A stretch of DNA of 13,990 bases, taken from positions 4,715 through 18,704 of the forward strand of contig MU070336.1 of the NCBI GenBank assembly GCA_002284615.2. Direction: 5' to 3'. Below the pieces are notes generated by a model. It was not told the DNA's origin, searched no databases, and saw only the letters and a list, made by a program, of their open reading frames with translations. The translations under genes and the position numbers were made by a program. Of the stretch, positions 1 through 6,722 are shown piece by piece. Source of the stretch: Dunaliella salina (Eukaryota > Chlorophyta > Chlorophyceae > Chlamydomonadales > Dunaliellaceae). Position 1 is the first letter of the stretch; each line of letters starts with the position of its first letter.

Positions 1-303
1 AGCAGCCAAAGGCTTCAAAGGGAGAGCCACCCAGTGACGATACTTGGCTAATTTGTTCACACGCTCATTGTGCTCTGCCAAGGCAGCCGCATTCCAAACA
101 CCTCGTAGCCTTTTCCTCAGATCAACAACGAACTCCTTCAGTGCTACTGGCTGCCCTGAACGCACGCATTGAATAAACATATTGCACCTGTCCAAGCCAT
201 TGCATGCTGCCAAAAACTCTGAGGTCCAACATTTACGAGATATACAGCTCATGTCAACATCTGCTTTCAGCACCTTGCGCAGTGTAGTACTGTAGCTGCG
301 CAA
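1..303 (-). pseudogene. L1-like retrotransposon C-terminal fragment (copy 1, runs off window)
   Basis: Read on the minus strand from about 300 to 1, one frame is fully open and matches the region after the RT core in the other L1-like copies here. A TLRKVLKAD motif is followed by a KCWTSEFLAACNGL-like stretch, a VVDLRKR segment and an HWVAL motif, in the same order as in copies 2 to 4. It begins abruptly beside the RFRLRAHTL motif of copy 2 at about 301-303, so its 5' part is missing, and it leaves the window at base 1. Function would be the connecting region between RT and the C-terminal finger of an L1-clade ORF2-type protein. The family assignment is by resemblance to the other copies. Confidence 0.6.
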
Positions 304-846
304 AGGGTGTGAGCACGGAGTCTAAATTGAGCCACGTTGCGAATGACATCATGGGGGAGGTCAAGGAACATGTATTTGGGGAGACTGTAGGAAGAATGCC
401 CAACCAAGGCCCTTTTTGTCCTGAGGAGCACACCACTGGTGAGAGGTCAAGCGTTTACTGTTGCGCTCTCTTGGGTGTGTGTTGGAAAAAGGCGCCCAAT
501 GTTGTGGATGCCTGGTCCTGAGGCCCACGACAAAACGACTGAGATCAATGGGCTCACACTTCAGCAGCTTCTGTTGAAGATCTGTCTTTTTCGCTGGTCT
601 TTTTTGTTCATGAAGGAGCAAAGGCCCTTCTGAGAAATCGCCATTTCCTTGGGTCGCTGTGACAAAAAAAAAGCTTCTGTTGAAGATGTGGGAGTGTGCC
701 AAACCATCCATGGCTGACAGAATATGGGAGGACCAACAACCATCGGACCTTGAGCTCAGCCGCATGTCAGCCTGCAAAATCTTTTTCATTGTTGAGCTGT
801 TGCATTGGGTCAGAGAATTATAAAGACGCATTGCTGCTCGGAACAA
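304..846 (-). pseudogene. L1-like retrotransposon C-terminal fragment (copy 2)
   Basis: The minus-strand frame opens at 846 with an FRAAMRLYNSL motif, equivalent to FRAAFKFYNSL in copy 3 and FRAAVRF in copy 4, then KKILQADMRL and a CWSSHILSAMDGL stretch. After a foreign insertion (582-671) the region resumes with a VVGLRTR segment and HQWC. In another frame it ends with MFLDLPHDVIRNVAQFRLRAHTL-type residues (about 301-371). That last block matches YLNLDLSRRVQRNVSRFRLRAH of copy 4. The RT catalytic core and the C-terminal finger are both absent. Its start directly abuts the GGGTTACAA array that ends copy 3. It is a dead fragment with a frameshift near 370. Confidence 0.65.
582..671 (+). mobile_element. 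90-bp A-tailed insertion with 16-bp target duplication
   Basis: The 16-mer AGCTTCTGTTGAAGAT occurs exactly at 566-581 and again at 672-687. The 90 bases between end in an A-run (664-671, with one further A belonging to the duplication). Target-site duplication plus 3' poly(A) is the signature of an L1-type target-primed insertion of a short RNA, such as a 5'-truncated SINE or mRNA. The insert interrupts L1-like copy 2. I do not recognise its body and see no tRNA-like A or B box. Insert plus one duplication is 106 bp (1 mod 3), and the minus-strand frame stays open across it. Confidence 0.7.
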
Positions 847-1994
847 GGGTTAAATGGGTTACAAGGGTTACAATGGTGGCCTACAGCCCGAGACTCTGGC
901 TGATCGGCTGCTGGTGAAACAATCTCAGCCAGCACCAAAATTGAAACCAACTCAGACAAAAATTTCGAAAACCTGTATGAGTCTTGATTTAGAACTGTAT
1001 TGATCTCAGGATCAGTCAATACGTAGTAGCTCGCCAAAAAAGGAATGAAGTCAGTGTTTGGAACTTGGGCAAAAGTATGTAACGGTTTGAAAAGATCAAT
1101 GAACAAGTCCTTGTATTTGCTGCGCAGCTCAAATATCTCCAGGCAATTGCAATAGAAGAGAAAATGTTTCTCGTCCTAGACTTCAGCGCACTCACACTTA
1201 TCTCAAATATTTGAACCACCTAGCCATTTACAGGATTCGACCTTCAAGCAGTGGGCACGAAGCCTAAACCTACTCGCATTCCTCATGATTCCTTTATCCA
1301 AATCTCCAAATAAATATGTTGGGATACAAAAGGGTGTGCGCGCTGTTTGATTGAAAGGCCTTCCGCACCAATGATGGTAAGTCACTGCTTTCCTGTTCAC
1401 TCCCAGGGACTCAAAGCATCCGCTTCCCTCCATACCTTGCTGCCTGTACCTAAAATCCCCAAAGAAATCCTGCATGGGGATTTTAGAAGAACTCAGCATC
1501 TTCTGCTTAAGCATGTCCTCGTGGCGCATGCCATTAAAGGCTGTAGACACTTGTGCAGACCGACAAGACTCTTCCCTAATAGCCAAGCGTAAATCAGCTT
1601 TCAGCACTCTTTGTAATGTCTCACTATTTGAATCAAGCAAACTGTTGTAAAACTTAAAAGCGGCCCTAAACCAATAAAATTGTAAAGGCTCTTGGCCACA
1701 CTCTCTCAATACTGGCCAGTTCGTGGCAGAACTCTTCACACATAGAAAACGCCTTAAAGAGCATAATTGCCTTTTCTGCAACTGTAGGTAAGGGGTAGCC
1801 CAGATCTGACTTGCATACATACCAGCAGGAATTGCATACGTCTTGAGGAGCCAAATCTGGGCGTGTAATCTGTTGGCAAGGTCGTGCTCCTGAACAGATT
1901 TTTTTACTTGGAAAGTACCAGCCGTGAATGGTCGCAACGCAGCATCAGCTGCAACATCCAGGTAGATTGTTTTGTCAGGGACCATGCCAAGATA
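810..1994 (-). pseudogene. L1-like retrotransposon, 5'-truncated RT end and C-terminus (copy 3)
   Basis: The minus-strand frame starts at the YLGM motif (RT thumb border) near 1994. It then runs through a DLANRLHAQIWLLKTY stretch, the YASQIWATPY motif, VLRECGQEPLQFYWFRAAFKFYN, and RFRLRAHCL before a TGA at 1203-1205. The same frame continues with C-x-C...TAG (1176-1178)...DEKHFLFYC, a damaged version of the CxxC...HxxxxC finger that ends many L1-clade proteins, and then a C-terminal tail that closes near 810. The catalytic RT motifs A to C are missing because the 5' end is truncated. The order and motifs match copy 4 (3801-6722). The last bases overlap the copy 2 boundary and contain the GGGTTACAA array. 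Confidence 0.8.
847..873 (-). repeat. GGGTTACAA 9-bp tandem array at L1-like 3' end
   Basis: On the plus strand GGGTTAAAT, GGGTTACAA, GGGTTACAA follow one another (847-873), so on the minus strand the 3' end of L1-like copy 3 reads TTGTAACCC, TTGTAACCC, ATTTAACCC. Copy 4 ends with a related GTAACCTAACC (3801-3817), so this appears to be the family's terminal repeat rather than chance. It immediately abuts the truncated start of copy 2. The unit resembles plant-type telomere repeat (GGGTTTA) in part only. Confidence 0.6.
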
Positions 1995-2271
1995 TTATTT
2001 GAAGATATTTCAGGTGAGACATGCATACTTGGGGTCGGTCCCGCGCATACTGGAGTGGTGGAACAAGATGTAGGGCAACATTGCCTTCGACCCCCGCCCC
2101 TACATCCCATTGTACAACATTAACCTCATTGTACAAGCCCGTCATCAGGTCCACTCTTACGTGCCGGACATCCGGGGCGGACCAAATGAACGCCCCCCCA
2201 CACACTCATCCATGCTGTGTTGGGGTTTTTTTCACGCTCATACCCAAACATGCCCTGTATGGCTTCCTATG
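1995..2271 (+). pseudogene. Unrecognised degraded coding stretch, left part
   Basis: Frame 1 (for example 2068-2271) reads with protein-like composition rich in Trp, Tyr, His and Pro, including FDPRPYIPLYNINLIVQARH and CWGFFHAHTQTCPVWLPMY, and has a single stop (TAG near 2069-2071). I do not recognise the domain. The frame stops exactly where the inverted-repeat element begins and resumes beyond it at 2643. It is therefore probably the left half of the coding stretch at 2643-3155, and perhaps part of the plus-strand retroelement that continues downstream. The opposite strand is also open over part of this interval, so strand choice is a judgement. Confidence 0.4.
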
Positions 2272-2273
2272 TA

Positions 2274-2299
2274 CCCTACTGCTCCAAAATGTTACGTGA
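2274..2299 (+). repeat. Left terminal inverted repeat
   Basis: This 26-bp arm is perfectly complementary to 2615-2640. With the flanking TA the palindrome spans 2272-2299. It contains TTACGTGA next to the inner edge, where the match to the other arm stops at 2300. Confidence 0.8.
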
Positions 2300-2430
2300 C
2301 AATTGCATTTTGGGACAGATTCTTTTTTTTTGATACTATTTATTCGTGATCCACCCCCCCGTTCCTGCCCTGTCCTTGTCCCCCTCCCAGCAGCATGCTG
2401 TACCCCCCCCGCCCCCAAAGGAGGCACCAT

Positions 2431-2458
2431 CCCCCCCCCCCCCCCCCCCCCCCCCCCC
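2431..2458 (+). repeat. 28-nt poly-C homopolymer
   Basis: An uninterrupted run of C lies in the middle of the inverted-repeat element, preceded by shorter C tracts at 2351-2357 and 2403-2416. On the minus strand it is G28, which could form a G-quadruplex. It produces misleading proline-rich and glycine-rich frames. Its exact length may be unreliable because homopolymers are error-prone. Confidence 0.9.
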
Positions 2459-2614
2459 AGTGAGAGGTGCTGGAACAGGAGCCTGGAAGAGCAAGTTCGT
2501 GATATCCCGCAGGGAGAAAATTTTTTGATCCTTATCCTCCGTGATGGCTTTCAACTAAAAATGCACCTGATACCAATTATAGGCAAACTTCAGGATAGGC
2601 CTCCGCGATTTGGA

Positions 2615-2640
2615 TCACGTAACATTTTGGAGCAGTAGGG
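2615..2640 (-). repeat. Right terminal inverted repeat
   Basis: TCACGTAACATTTTGGAGCA at 2615-2634, continuing to 2640, is the reverse complement of the left arm without mismatch. The TA that follows (2641-2642) would be the right copy of the target duplication. Confidence 0.8.
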
Positions 2641-2642
2641 TA

Positions 2643-3397
2643 TGATTCCAAACACTCTTACCAACAAGAAGACAATGATGCCCGACAGTCTGCCCTCAGG
2701 TGTCACCGCGGAGTTACCCTCTAAGGAGTTACTGGTTGGTCAAAATGCAAGCCATCCTGCACACATTGTTCGTACACAAAGAACTCCAGCACACTTATGC
2801 CTCTGTATGAACAGCAGCTATCCTGCACTTCAGACTCAATCCTCTGTTAGGGACAAACACTGCCCTGAGCACAGCTCTGTGGCTGAAGAGCGCATGCCAG
2901 CGCAATTTATTCCAGTTACCTTGAATGCGCTCCACATTCATGCTCAGTCTGTGCAAAACACCTTTTAGTCCATGCTCCGACATGCACACAAACACATTGC
3001 CCTTTTTTGCACATGTGCTTACCTCATGACAACGCGAACTGCTCCATCAAAGAAAGCTCACTTCACTGCTGTCCTGCATGCCACAATGCATACAGTCCCA
3101 AGTGGTCTGGTTACAGGCCTCTAAGTCTCCGCTCAGCTGCCCTTGTAGGCGGATAAAGCGATGTAACCTTACCTAAGCAGTCCCAAGTGCCTTCATCACC
3201 CGCCAGATGGAGAGAAGAGCAGCTGAAATTGCTCTCCGGAGAGTCATGAAGGCCTACCTTTCTGTTCACTGTCACTATACTGCAACCCCTCCTCCGCACC
3301 TCTCTCCTAGTAGTCCCAATTCCCTGTCCGGGAGGGGGAACCTCTGGCAAAATTTTTCCAAATTTCAGCACTGAAAATACGCAAAAAATCCCTAGAA
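2643..3397 (+). pseudogene. Degraded Cys-rich and pre-APE region of plus-strand retroelement
   Basis: Frame 1 resumes after the inverted-repeat element (YDSKHSYQQEDNDARQSALRCH, then GWSKCKPSCTHCSY). It has stops at about 2733 and in a cluster at 2850-2885, and then reads a Cys-rich segment with CxxxxCxVC, CPFLHMC and CCPAC, followed by WSGYRPLSLRSAALV (to about 3155). Further on, in another frame, it reads from ATG 3206 through MERRAAEIALRRVMKAYL and a TATPPP stretch to NSLSGRGNLW (3309-3350), then a TGA. This last block repeats at 3671-3740, where it joins the sequence that precedes the endonuclease. The Cys pattern suggests metal binding; no named domain is claimed. Several frameshifts show that it is non-functional. 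Confidence 0.5.
3308..3376 (+). repeat. About 70-bp direct repeat, first unit
   Basis: This segment (TAGTAGTCCCAATTCCCTGT onward to GCACTGAAAA) is nearly the same as 3670-3741, with only a few substitutions. Both encode NSLSGRGNLW(Q/P)(N/K)FSKF(Q/E)H in the plus strand. The first unit runs into a stop; the second continues into the element. Discounting the 227-bp insertion between them (insert plus one target duplication), the period is about 136 bp, suggesting a local duplication inside the retroelement. Confidence 0.75.
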
Positions 3398-3617
3398 GCC
3401 CATTATGTTCAATATGCCCACATGCTAGTCACCACACGCCGCGCTGAAAACAAGAATACTTCCCACAGCCAGGTGCTTCTAGTAATCCTCCAGATCCACA
3501 TTAGCATTCTCGTTGTTCATACTTTGTGGTGGAGGGGGCACACGGCTCTTTTTTTTGCCTATGTGTCTCCTCTTCCTTAATTGATGTAGGGAGACTTTCT
3601 CTGCCTACGTAGTTTTT
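3398..3617 (+). mobile_element. RLE retroelement 3' end, 220-bp truncated insertion (copy B)
   Basis: The insert is flanked by the 7-mer CCTAGAA at 3391-3397 and 3618-3624. From its first bases (GCCC...TTCAATATGCCCACA) it matches the end of the RLE coding region and 3'UTR of copies A (from about 4560) and C (from about 8985). It encodes VQYAHMLVTTRRAENKNTSH and then the 3'UTR with GTGGTGGAGGGGGCACACGG, a hairpin and a CGTAGTTTTT tail. A deletion removes about 10 bases around the position of the stop-proximal TCTAGAGCCA. This is a very short 5'-truncated target-primed insertion. Confidence 0.85.
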
Positions 3618-3624
3618 CCTAGAA

Positions 3625-3800
3625 ACCTGAATCCTAGATGCTAGAATCAAAGCCCAGGCAAAGAAAAGGATAGTAGTTCCAATTCCCTGTCCGGGAGGGG
3701 GAACCTCTGGCCAAAGTTTTCCAAATTTGAGCACTTTAAAAAACCGTCAGAAACCACAGCCTTCAAGCTCAGCATTGTTGACGAGTATGCCAGAGAGAAC
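3625..3800 (+). pseudogene. Pre-APE region of plus-strand retroelement, left of L1 insertion
   Basis: After the copy B insertion the plus strand reads SNSLSGRGNLWPKFSKFEHF and then a KPSETTAFKLSIVDEYAREN block, open to 3800. At that point the minus-strand L1-like copy 4 begins. The sequence resumes at 6723 with EHFLSGHDVLSHIEKMSETL, also on the plus strand, one base out of frame. The two halves look like one conserved segment of the dual-endonuclease element, upstream of its APE domain. Its function is unknown to me. GAGAAC at 3795-3800 and 6723-6728 is the likely short target duplication of the L1-like insertion. Confidence 0.55.
3670..3741 (+). repeat. About 70-bp direct repeat, second unit
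   Basis: This is the second copy of the unit at 3308-3376. Here the reading frame stays open through KFEHFKKPSETTAFKLSIVDE (about 3721-3785), so this unit is the one joined to the downstream retroelement coding sequence. Confidence 0.75.
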
Positions 3801-3841
3801 TTTGGTTAGGTTACATAGGTTTTGGCCTTCAGCCAGGTGGT

Positions 3842-4681
3842 TTGACTGATCAGCCGGCTGGTCCCTGCCAGCCTCACAAAAAAACATCCATAATATCAGA
3901 TATGAACAGCGCACTACACATGCTCTCAGGCTGCCAAAACCATATCACCTCCAACATGAAAACTGATCGCCATAACATTGCAGGCAGAATGATTACAGAA
4001 GCCCTCAGCAAATGCCCTGTAGGGGCAGGCCTGGTCTACACAGACATAGGAAGCAATTTTAAGCTTGCTCAACACAACCTCCAACTCCCTACACATGCCT
4101 CAAACAGAACTTTACCTGCTTACTTCTTCCCTCGTAACCTTCCAGAGAGGAAAAGACTCAACTCCAGTCGACCTGATGCTGCTTTGATCACCCCTTTTAA
4201 TGCCAAACATACTTCTAACAACATTTCTCCTACCCATTCCCATCACGCTATGCGCAGCTCCTCACGGAGGACCACCAGAACTAGCCGCATGAGACAATCC
4301 CATGAACTTTATGCGAATAAACGCCATGTGCACCTTATAGAAATCAAGTTCTGTGAAGACACAAGGCCAGAGCATCAGTTGAACGCAGCAAAGCAGCAGC
4401 ATGCAGACCTTTGTAAACTTATTAGCGCTAAAGCTGTTACAATTCGCCCTATTCTCCTGGGTGTAGGTGGAACTATTTACACTGAGCATACCCTAAAGCA
4501 ATTCAAACAACTAGGATTGGATCACCAGCGTGCCACGAAGCTTGCTCAACAACTTCATGCCCTTTCTATTCAATATGCCCACAAACTTGTCACCACACGC
4601 CGCGCTATTGAAAACAAGAATACTTCCCATAGCCAGGTTCTAGAGCCAGGTGCTTCTAGTAACCCTCCAGATCCACATTAG
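3842..4681 (+). CDS. Restriction-like endonuclease (RLE) domain of dual-endonuclease retroelement, partial
   Basis: The open frame is 279 codons, but the first 22 come from antisense L1-like sequence; element coding begins at residue 23 (base 3908). Seen in order: LSGCQNH...DRHN (C31, H34, H44), probably the remnant of the Cys/His motif that precedes RLE domains; SSRPDAALITPF with P111-D112; VHLIEIKFCEDTRPEHQL with E167-x-K169, giving a complete PD...ExK catalytic set; then AKQQHADL, ILLGVGGTIYTEHTL and a helical LGLDHQRATKLAQQLHAL segment, ending PDPH-TAG. RLE enzymes nick target DNA for target-primed reverse transcription. An almost identical domain lies at 8755-9108. I see no stop or frameshift, so the domain itself looks intact, though it has no promoter of its own and lacks RT. 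Confidence 0.85.
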   Translation: MTDQPAGPCQPHKKTSIISDMNSALHMLSGCQNHITSNMKTDRHNIAGRMITEALSKCPVGAGLVYTDIGSNFKLAQHNLQLPTHASNRTLPAYFFPRNLPERKRLNSSRPDAALITPFNAKHTSNNISPTHSHHAMRSSSRRTTRTSRMRQSHELYANKRHVHLIEIKFCEDTRPEHQLNAAKQQHADLCKLISAKAVTIRPILLGVGGTIYTEHTLKQFKQLGLDHQRATKLAQQLHALSIQYAHKLVTTRRAIENKNTSHSQVLEPGASSNPPDPH

Positions 4682-4809
4682 CATTCTCTTTTTCATACCT
4701 TGTGGTGGAGGGGGCACACGGCTCTTTTTTGAGCCAATGTGTCACCTTTTCCTTAAATGATGTAGGGAGAGTTTCTCTGCCAACGTAGGTTTTCTTTTCT
4801 TTTCTTTTC
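3908..4809 (+). mobile_element. RLE retroelement 3' part, 902-bp truncated insertion (copy A)
   Basis: TATGAAC flanks it exactly (3901-3907 and 4810-4816). Removing insert plus one duplication rejoins the minus-strand L1-like coding sequence, which is independent support for both ends. The 5' end is truncated inside the protein (SALHMLSGC). The 3' end is a (TTTTC)n tail at 4790-4809 after a 3'UTR of about 110 bp with two hairpins. Orientation is opposite to the L1-like host. The lightly mutated frame suggests that this is one of the youngest events in the window. Confidence 0.9.
4682..4809 (+). other. 3'UTR with two conserved hairpins and (TTTTC)n tail
   Basis: Hairpin 1 is GGCTC (4720-4724) with GAGCC (4731-4735) around a T loop. 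Hairpin 2 is GTAGG-G-AGAG (4762-4771), loop TTT, CTCT-G-CCAAC (4775-4784), with one mutated pair. The same two stems occur in copy C (9148-9162 and 9189-9211), and hairpin 2 in copy B (3586-3607). The tail TTTTCTTTTCTTTTCTTTTC ends at the target duplication. In non-LTR elements the 3'UTR structure is what the RT recognises; that role here is inferred. Confidence 0.65.
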
Positions 4810-5493
4810 TATGAACTTGTACAACTGGTTCGACTCTTGGCTCAAAAAATGGAAAACGTCCTCATTCCTAACCTCAGAATAGTAAAAAGCAGAGGCACCA
4901 AGGGAAATTCTTGTTTGTGACGAAGCTTCGAAGAAAAGTTGTGCATAATTGTTTCGAATAGCACACACACTTTCACAGTTGCAAAGGAAAAGAAAATGTT
5001 TCTCGTCTTGCAGATCATTCAAGTCACACAGGTCACAATGGCCATTGTTCTCAGGCTGCCAACAAGCTCTTTCAACTCCTAGAGTGTGAGCACGCAGTCT
5101 AAATCGGGAGACATTCCGTTGAACTCGCCTACTCAGATCAAGATTGAGATATCTAGGCACCTTGTACGGGCAATCAGTAGCATTCAAAGGTCCCAAAAGA
5201 GAAGCAAACCAACGATGATAGAAGGCCAGCTTATGACAGTGCCCTCTTGGCTCAGCACCATCTAAATCGCCCCACACTTGACACAAACGGCTGCGCAAAT
5301 CAGTAGCAAAACCTTAGATATTAATAGCTGTTCCTGCCAGCACAGCCTGTGTGTACTCTTCTCGTGTCTCCAGATCCCTGAAGGACTCCAAAAACTCAGC
5401 TGACCAACACTTCACACCAGGCATCACACTCAGTGCCTTGTCAGCCTTCATCACTTTCCGAACAAGCTCGCTATTTGAATTGAGCACGGCATT
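4810..5493 (-). pseudogene. L1-like C-terminal domain with CxxC-HxxxxC finger (copy 4)
   Basis: This continues the RT frame past TAA 5494-5496: NAVLNSNSELVRKVMKADKA, KCWSAEFLESFRDLETREEY, then a second TAA at 5314-5316 and 163 further coding residues to 4810. These include FYHRWF, RNVSRFRLRAHTLGVERACW, and the finger CDLCDLNDLQDEKHFLFLC (C-x2-C...H-x4-C). Such a finger is typical of L1-clade C-termini (zf-RVT type) and is thought to bind nucleic acid. The frame reads 19 codons further into the 3' end of RLE copy A, but those residues are not native. The true C-terminal tail lies at 3801-3907. Confidence 0.85.
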
Positions 5494-6722
5494 TTAGAAA
5501 CGCACAGCTGCCCGAAACCAGTAAAACTGCAATGGCTCCTGACCACACTCGCGCAACACAGACCAATTGCAAGTGGAACGCTTAACTCCAAGCACGTGCT
5601 TCAGAAAACCAATATGCCCAGTCTGAAGAGGGCAGTTCATCTCAGCCCCTTCCTTCATATAACCTGTGCCCCAAATTTGACTGCCATACATGCTAGAAGG
5701 AACAATATACGTTTTAGTCAGCCACAGCAGAGTATGCAACCGGTCCGCGAGCTCATGATCACATACAAACTGCCTAACACGCACATAACCTGCATGAAAA
5801 GTGGGAACAACATGCTCTGCTGCTGCAGCCATGCTACCATTACGAGCAAACAACATGCCTAAATACCGAAAGGAATCTTTGTTAGCCAGTTGGTCAGCTC
5901 CATAGCGAAACACTGGCACCTGCGCATTACACTGGGAATTAAAATGGACAACCTCGGACTTGGCAACATTTACAGTCAAGCCCTTCCATGATGCAAAGTT
6001 CCGCAACCTGTCAAGCATGCACTGCATCTGATCTGCTTTGTTGGTGGTAAGGCACAAATCATCAGCATAAAGCATATGAGTGACTCTGACCCCATCAGTT
6101 CCTGTGATTGCTCCCTCAACACCTTCTGCCAACCGATCCATATTGTTGATGTACAATGAGAACAGCAGAGGGGAGAGAGGGCATCCTTGCTCGACACCTC
6201 TGGAAGGCTTCACCCGCGCACGCTTCAGCCCATCAACAAGCACATACTCATCATCTTCATACAAGTTCCGCATGATGCCCAGCATGTGTGCAGGCATGCA
6301 GATGCGCTGGAAGTGCTCCCAAAGCTTATCCCTGGGGATGGTGTCATATGCTTGTTTGAAATCAATGAAAGCTGCATGCAACCTAGGAGAGCGGTTGGGC
6401 TGTTTTTTCTTAGCTGCATGAATGAGGTGCCTCAAATGAACATTGGCTGCAAAGTGTTCCTGCCAGGGTAGAAACCAAGCTGGGTGTCTAGAATCTTCTT
6501 CCTAGCTTTGCATCAATCCGTCACAACCTCGCGAAGCACATTAGCAAAGAGGCGATACATGGTGCCACTCACTGCTAGTATCCGATTATTACCCGGATCC
6601 AGGACATGGCCTTTTTTATGCAAGGGAGTGATGTAGAGAGAACTCTGCCTACCCTAATCCTCCATACATGGAGATACAAGAGAAATCATTCTGCTTAGCC
6701 CACTCTTTTAGCATGGCATTAG
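5494..6722 (-). pseudogene. L1-like reverse transcriptase core (copy 4)
   Basis: Read on the minus strand from 6722: NAMLKEWAKQNDFSCISMYG, a shift near 6650, then LYITPLHKKGHVLDPGNNR, FANVLREVVTD, a TGA, and a DTQLGFYPGRNT block (fingers). A shift near 6435 leads into 313 residues of intact frame: HAAFIDFKQAYDTIPRDKLW (motif A, catalytic Asp), SRGVEQGCPLSPLLFSLYIN (motif B), MLYADDLCLT (motif C, YADD), SFRYLGM (thumb border), and VLRECGQEPLQFYWFRAAVRF. A TAA at 5494-5496 replaces the Tyr expected in FYN. All three catalytic Asp codons survive, so decay is mild. This enzyme would copy element RNA at nicked chromosomal DNA. Confidence 0.9.

Larger units (their letters stand above)
2274..2640. 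mobile_element. Non-autonomous DNA transposon (MITE-like) with 26-bp perfect TIRs
   Basis: CCCTACTGCTCCAAAATGTT... at 2274-2299 is the exact reverse complement of 2615-2640 (26 of 26 bases). A TA dinucleotide flanks each end (2272-2273 and 2641-2642), extending the perfect match to 28 bp. The 367-bp body has no credible transposase; its open frames are proline or glycine shadows of C/G homopolymers. Small size, perfect termini and a possible TA target duplication fit a MITE mobilised by a Tc1/mariner-type (IS630 superfamily) transposase. The superfamily is inference from the TA alone. Confidence 0.75.
3801..6722 (-). mobile_element. L1-like non-LTR retrotransposon, 5'-truncated (copy 4), interrupted by RLE copy A
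   Basis: The minus-strand element enters RT at about 6715 and ends with GTAACCTAACC near 3801. It is broken by a foreign insertion at 3908-4809, and its coding resumes across that insertion (KFI on one side, SDIMDVFL on the other, matching KFLSELVSIL in copy 3). A candidate 6-bp target duplication GAGAAC borders it (3795-3800, 6723-6728). The interrupted host on both sides is plus-strand retroelement coding sequence. The 5' end lacks the endonuclease, as expected from incomplete reverse transcription. Confidence 0.7.

Noticed and set aside
847..873. Interstitial telomere repeat
   Set aside because: The unit GGGTTACAA is nine bases and not a known telomere repeat; a related sequence at the 3' end of copy 4 points to an element tail instead.
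2303..2638. Proline-rich and glycine-rich open frames on both strands around 2303-2638
   Set aside because: They are produced by C/G homopolymers inside the inverted-repeat element and have no other protein-like features.
3308..3741. The 70-bp direct repeats as target duplications of RLE copy B
   Set aside because: The insert has its own precise 7-bp duplication (CCTAGAA) well inside the long repeats, and the repeats encode retroelement protein.
3842..3907. ATG at 3842 as the natural start of the RLE protein
   Set aside because: The first 22 codons are antisense L1-like sequence plus the 7-bp target duplication; element coding begins exactly at 3908, so the true protein started far upstream.
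4753..4809. Basic C-terminal extension of the L1-like protein (KKRKENLRW...)
   Set aside because: It is read-through into the antisense 3' tail and hairpin of RLE copy A, not native sequence.
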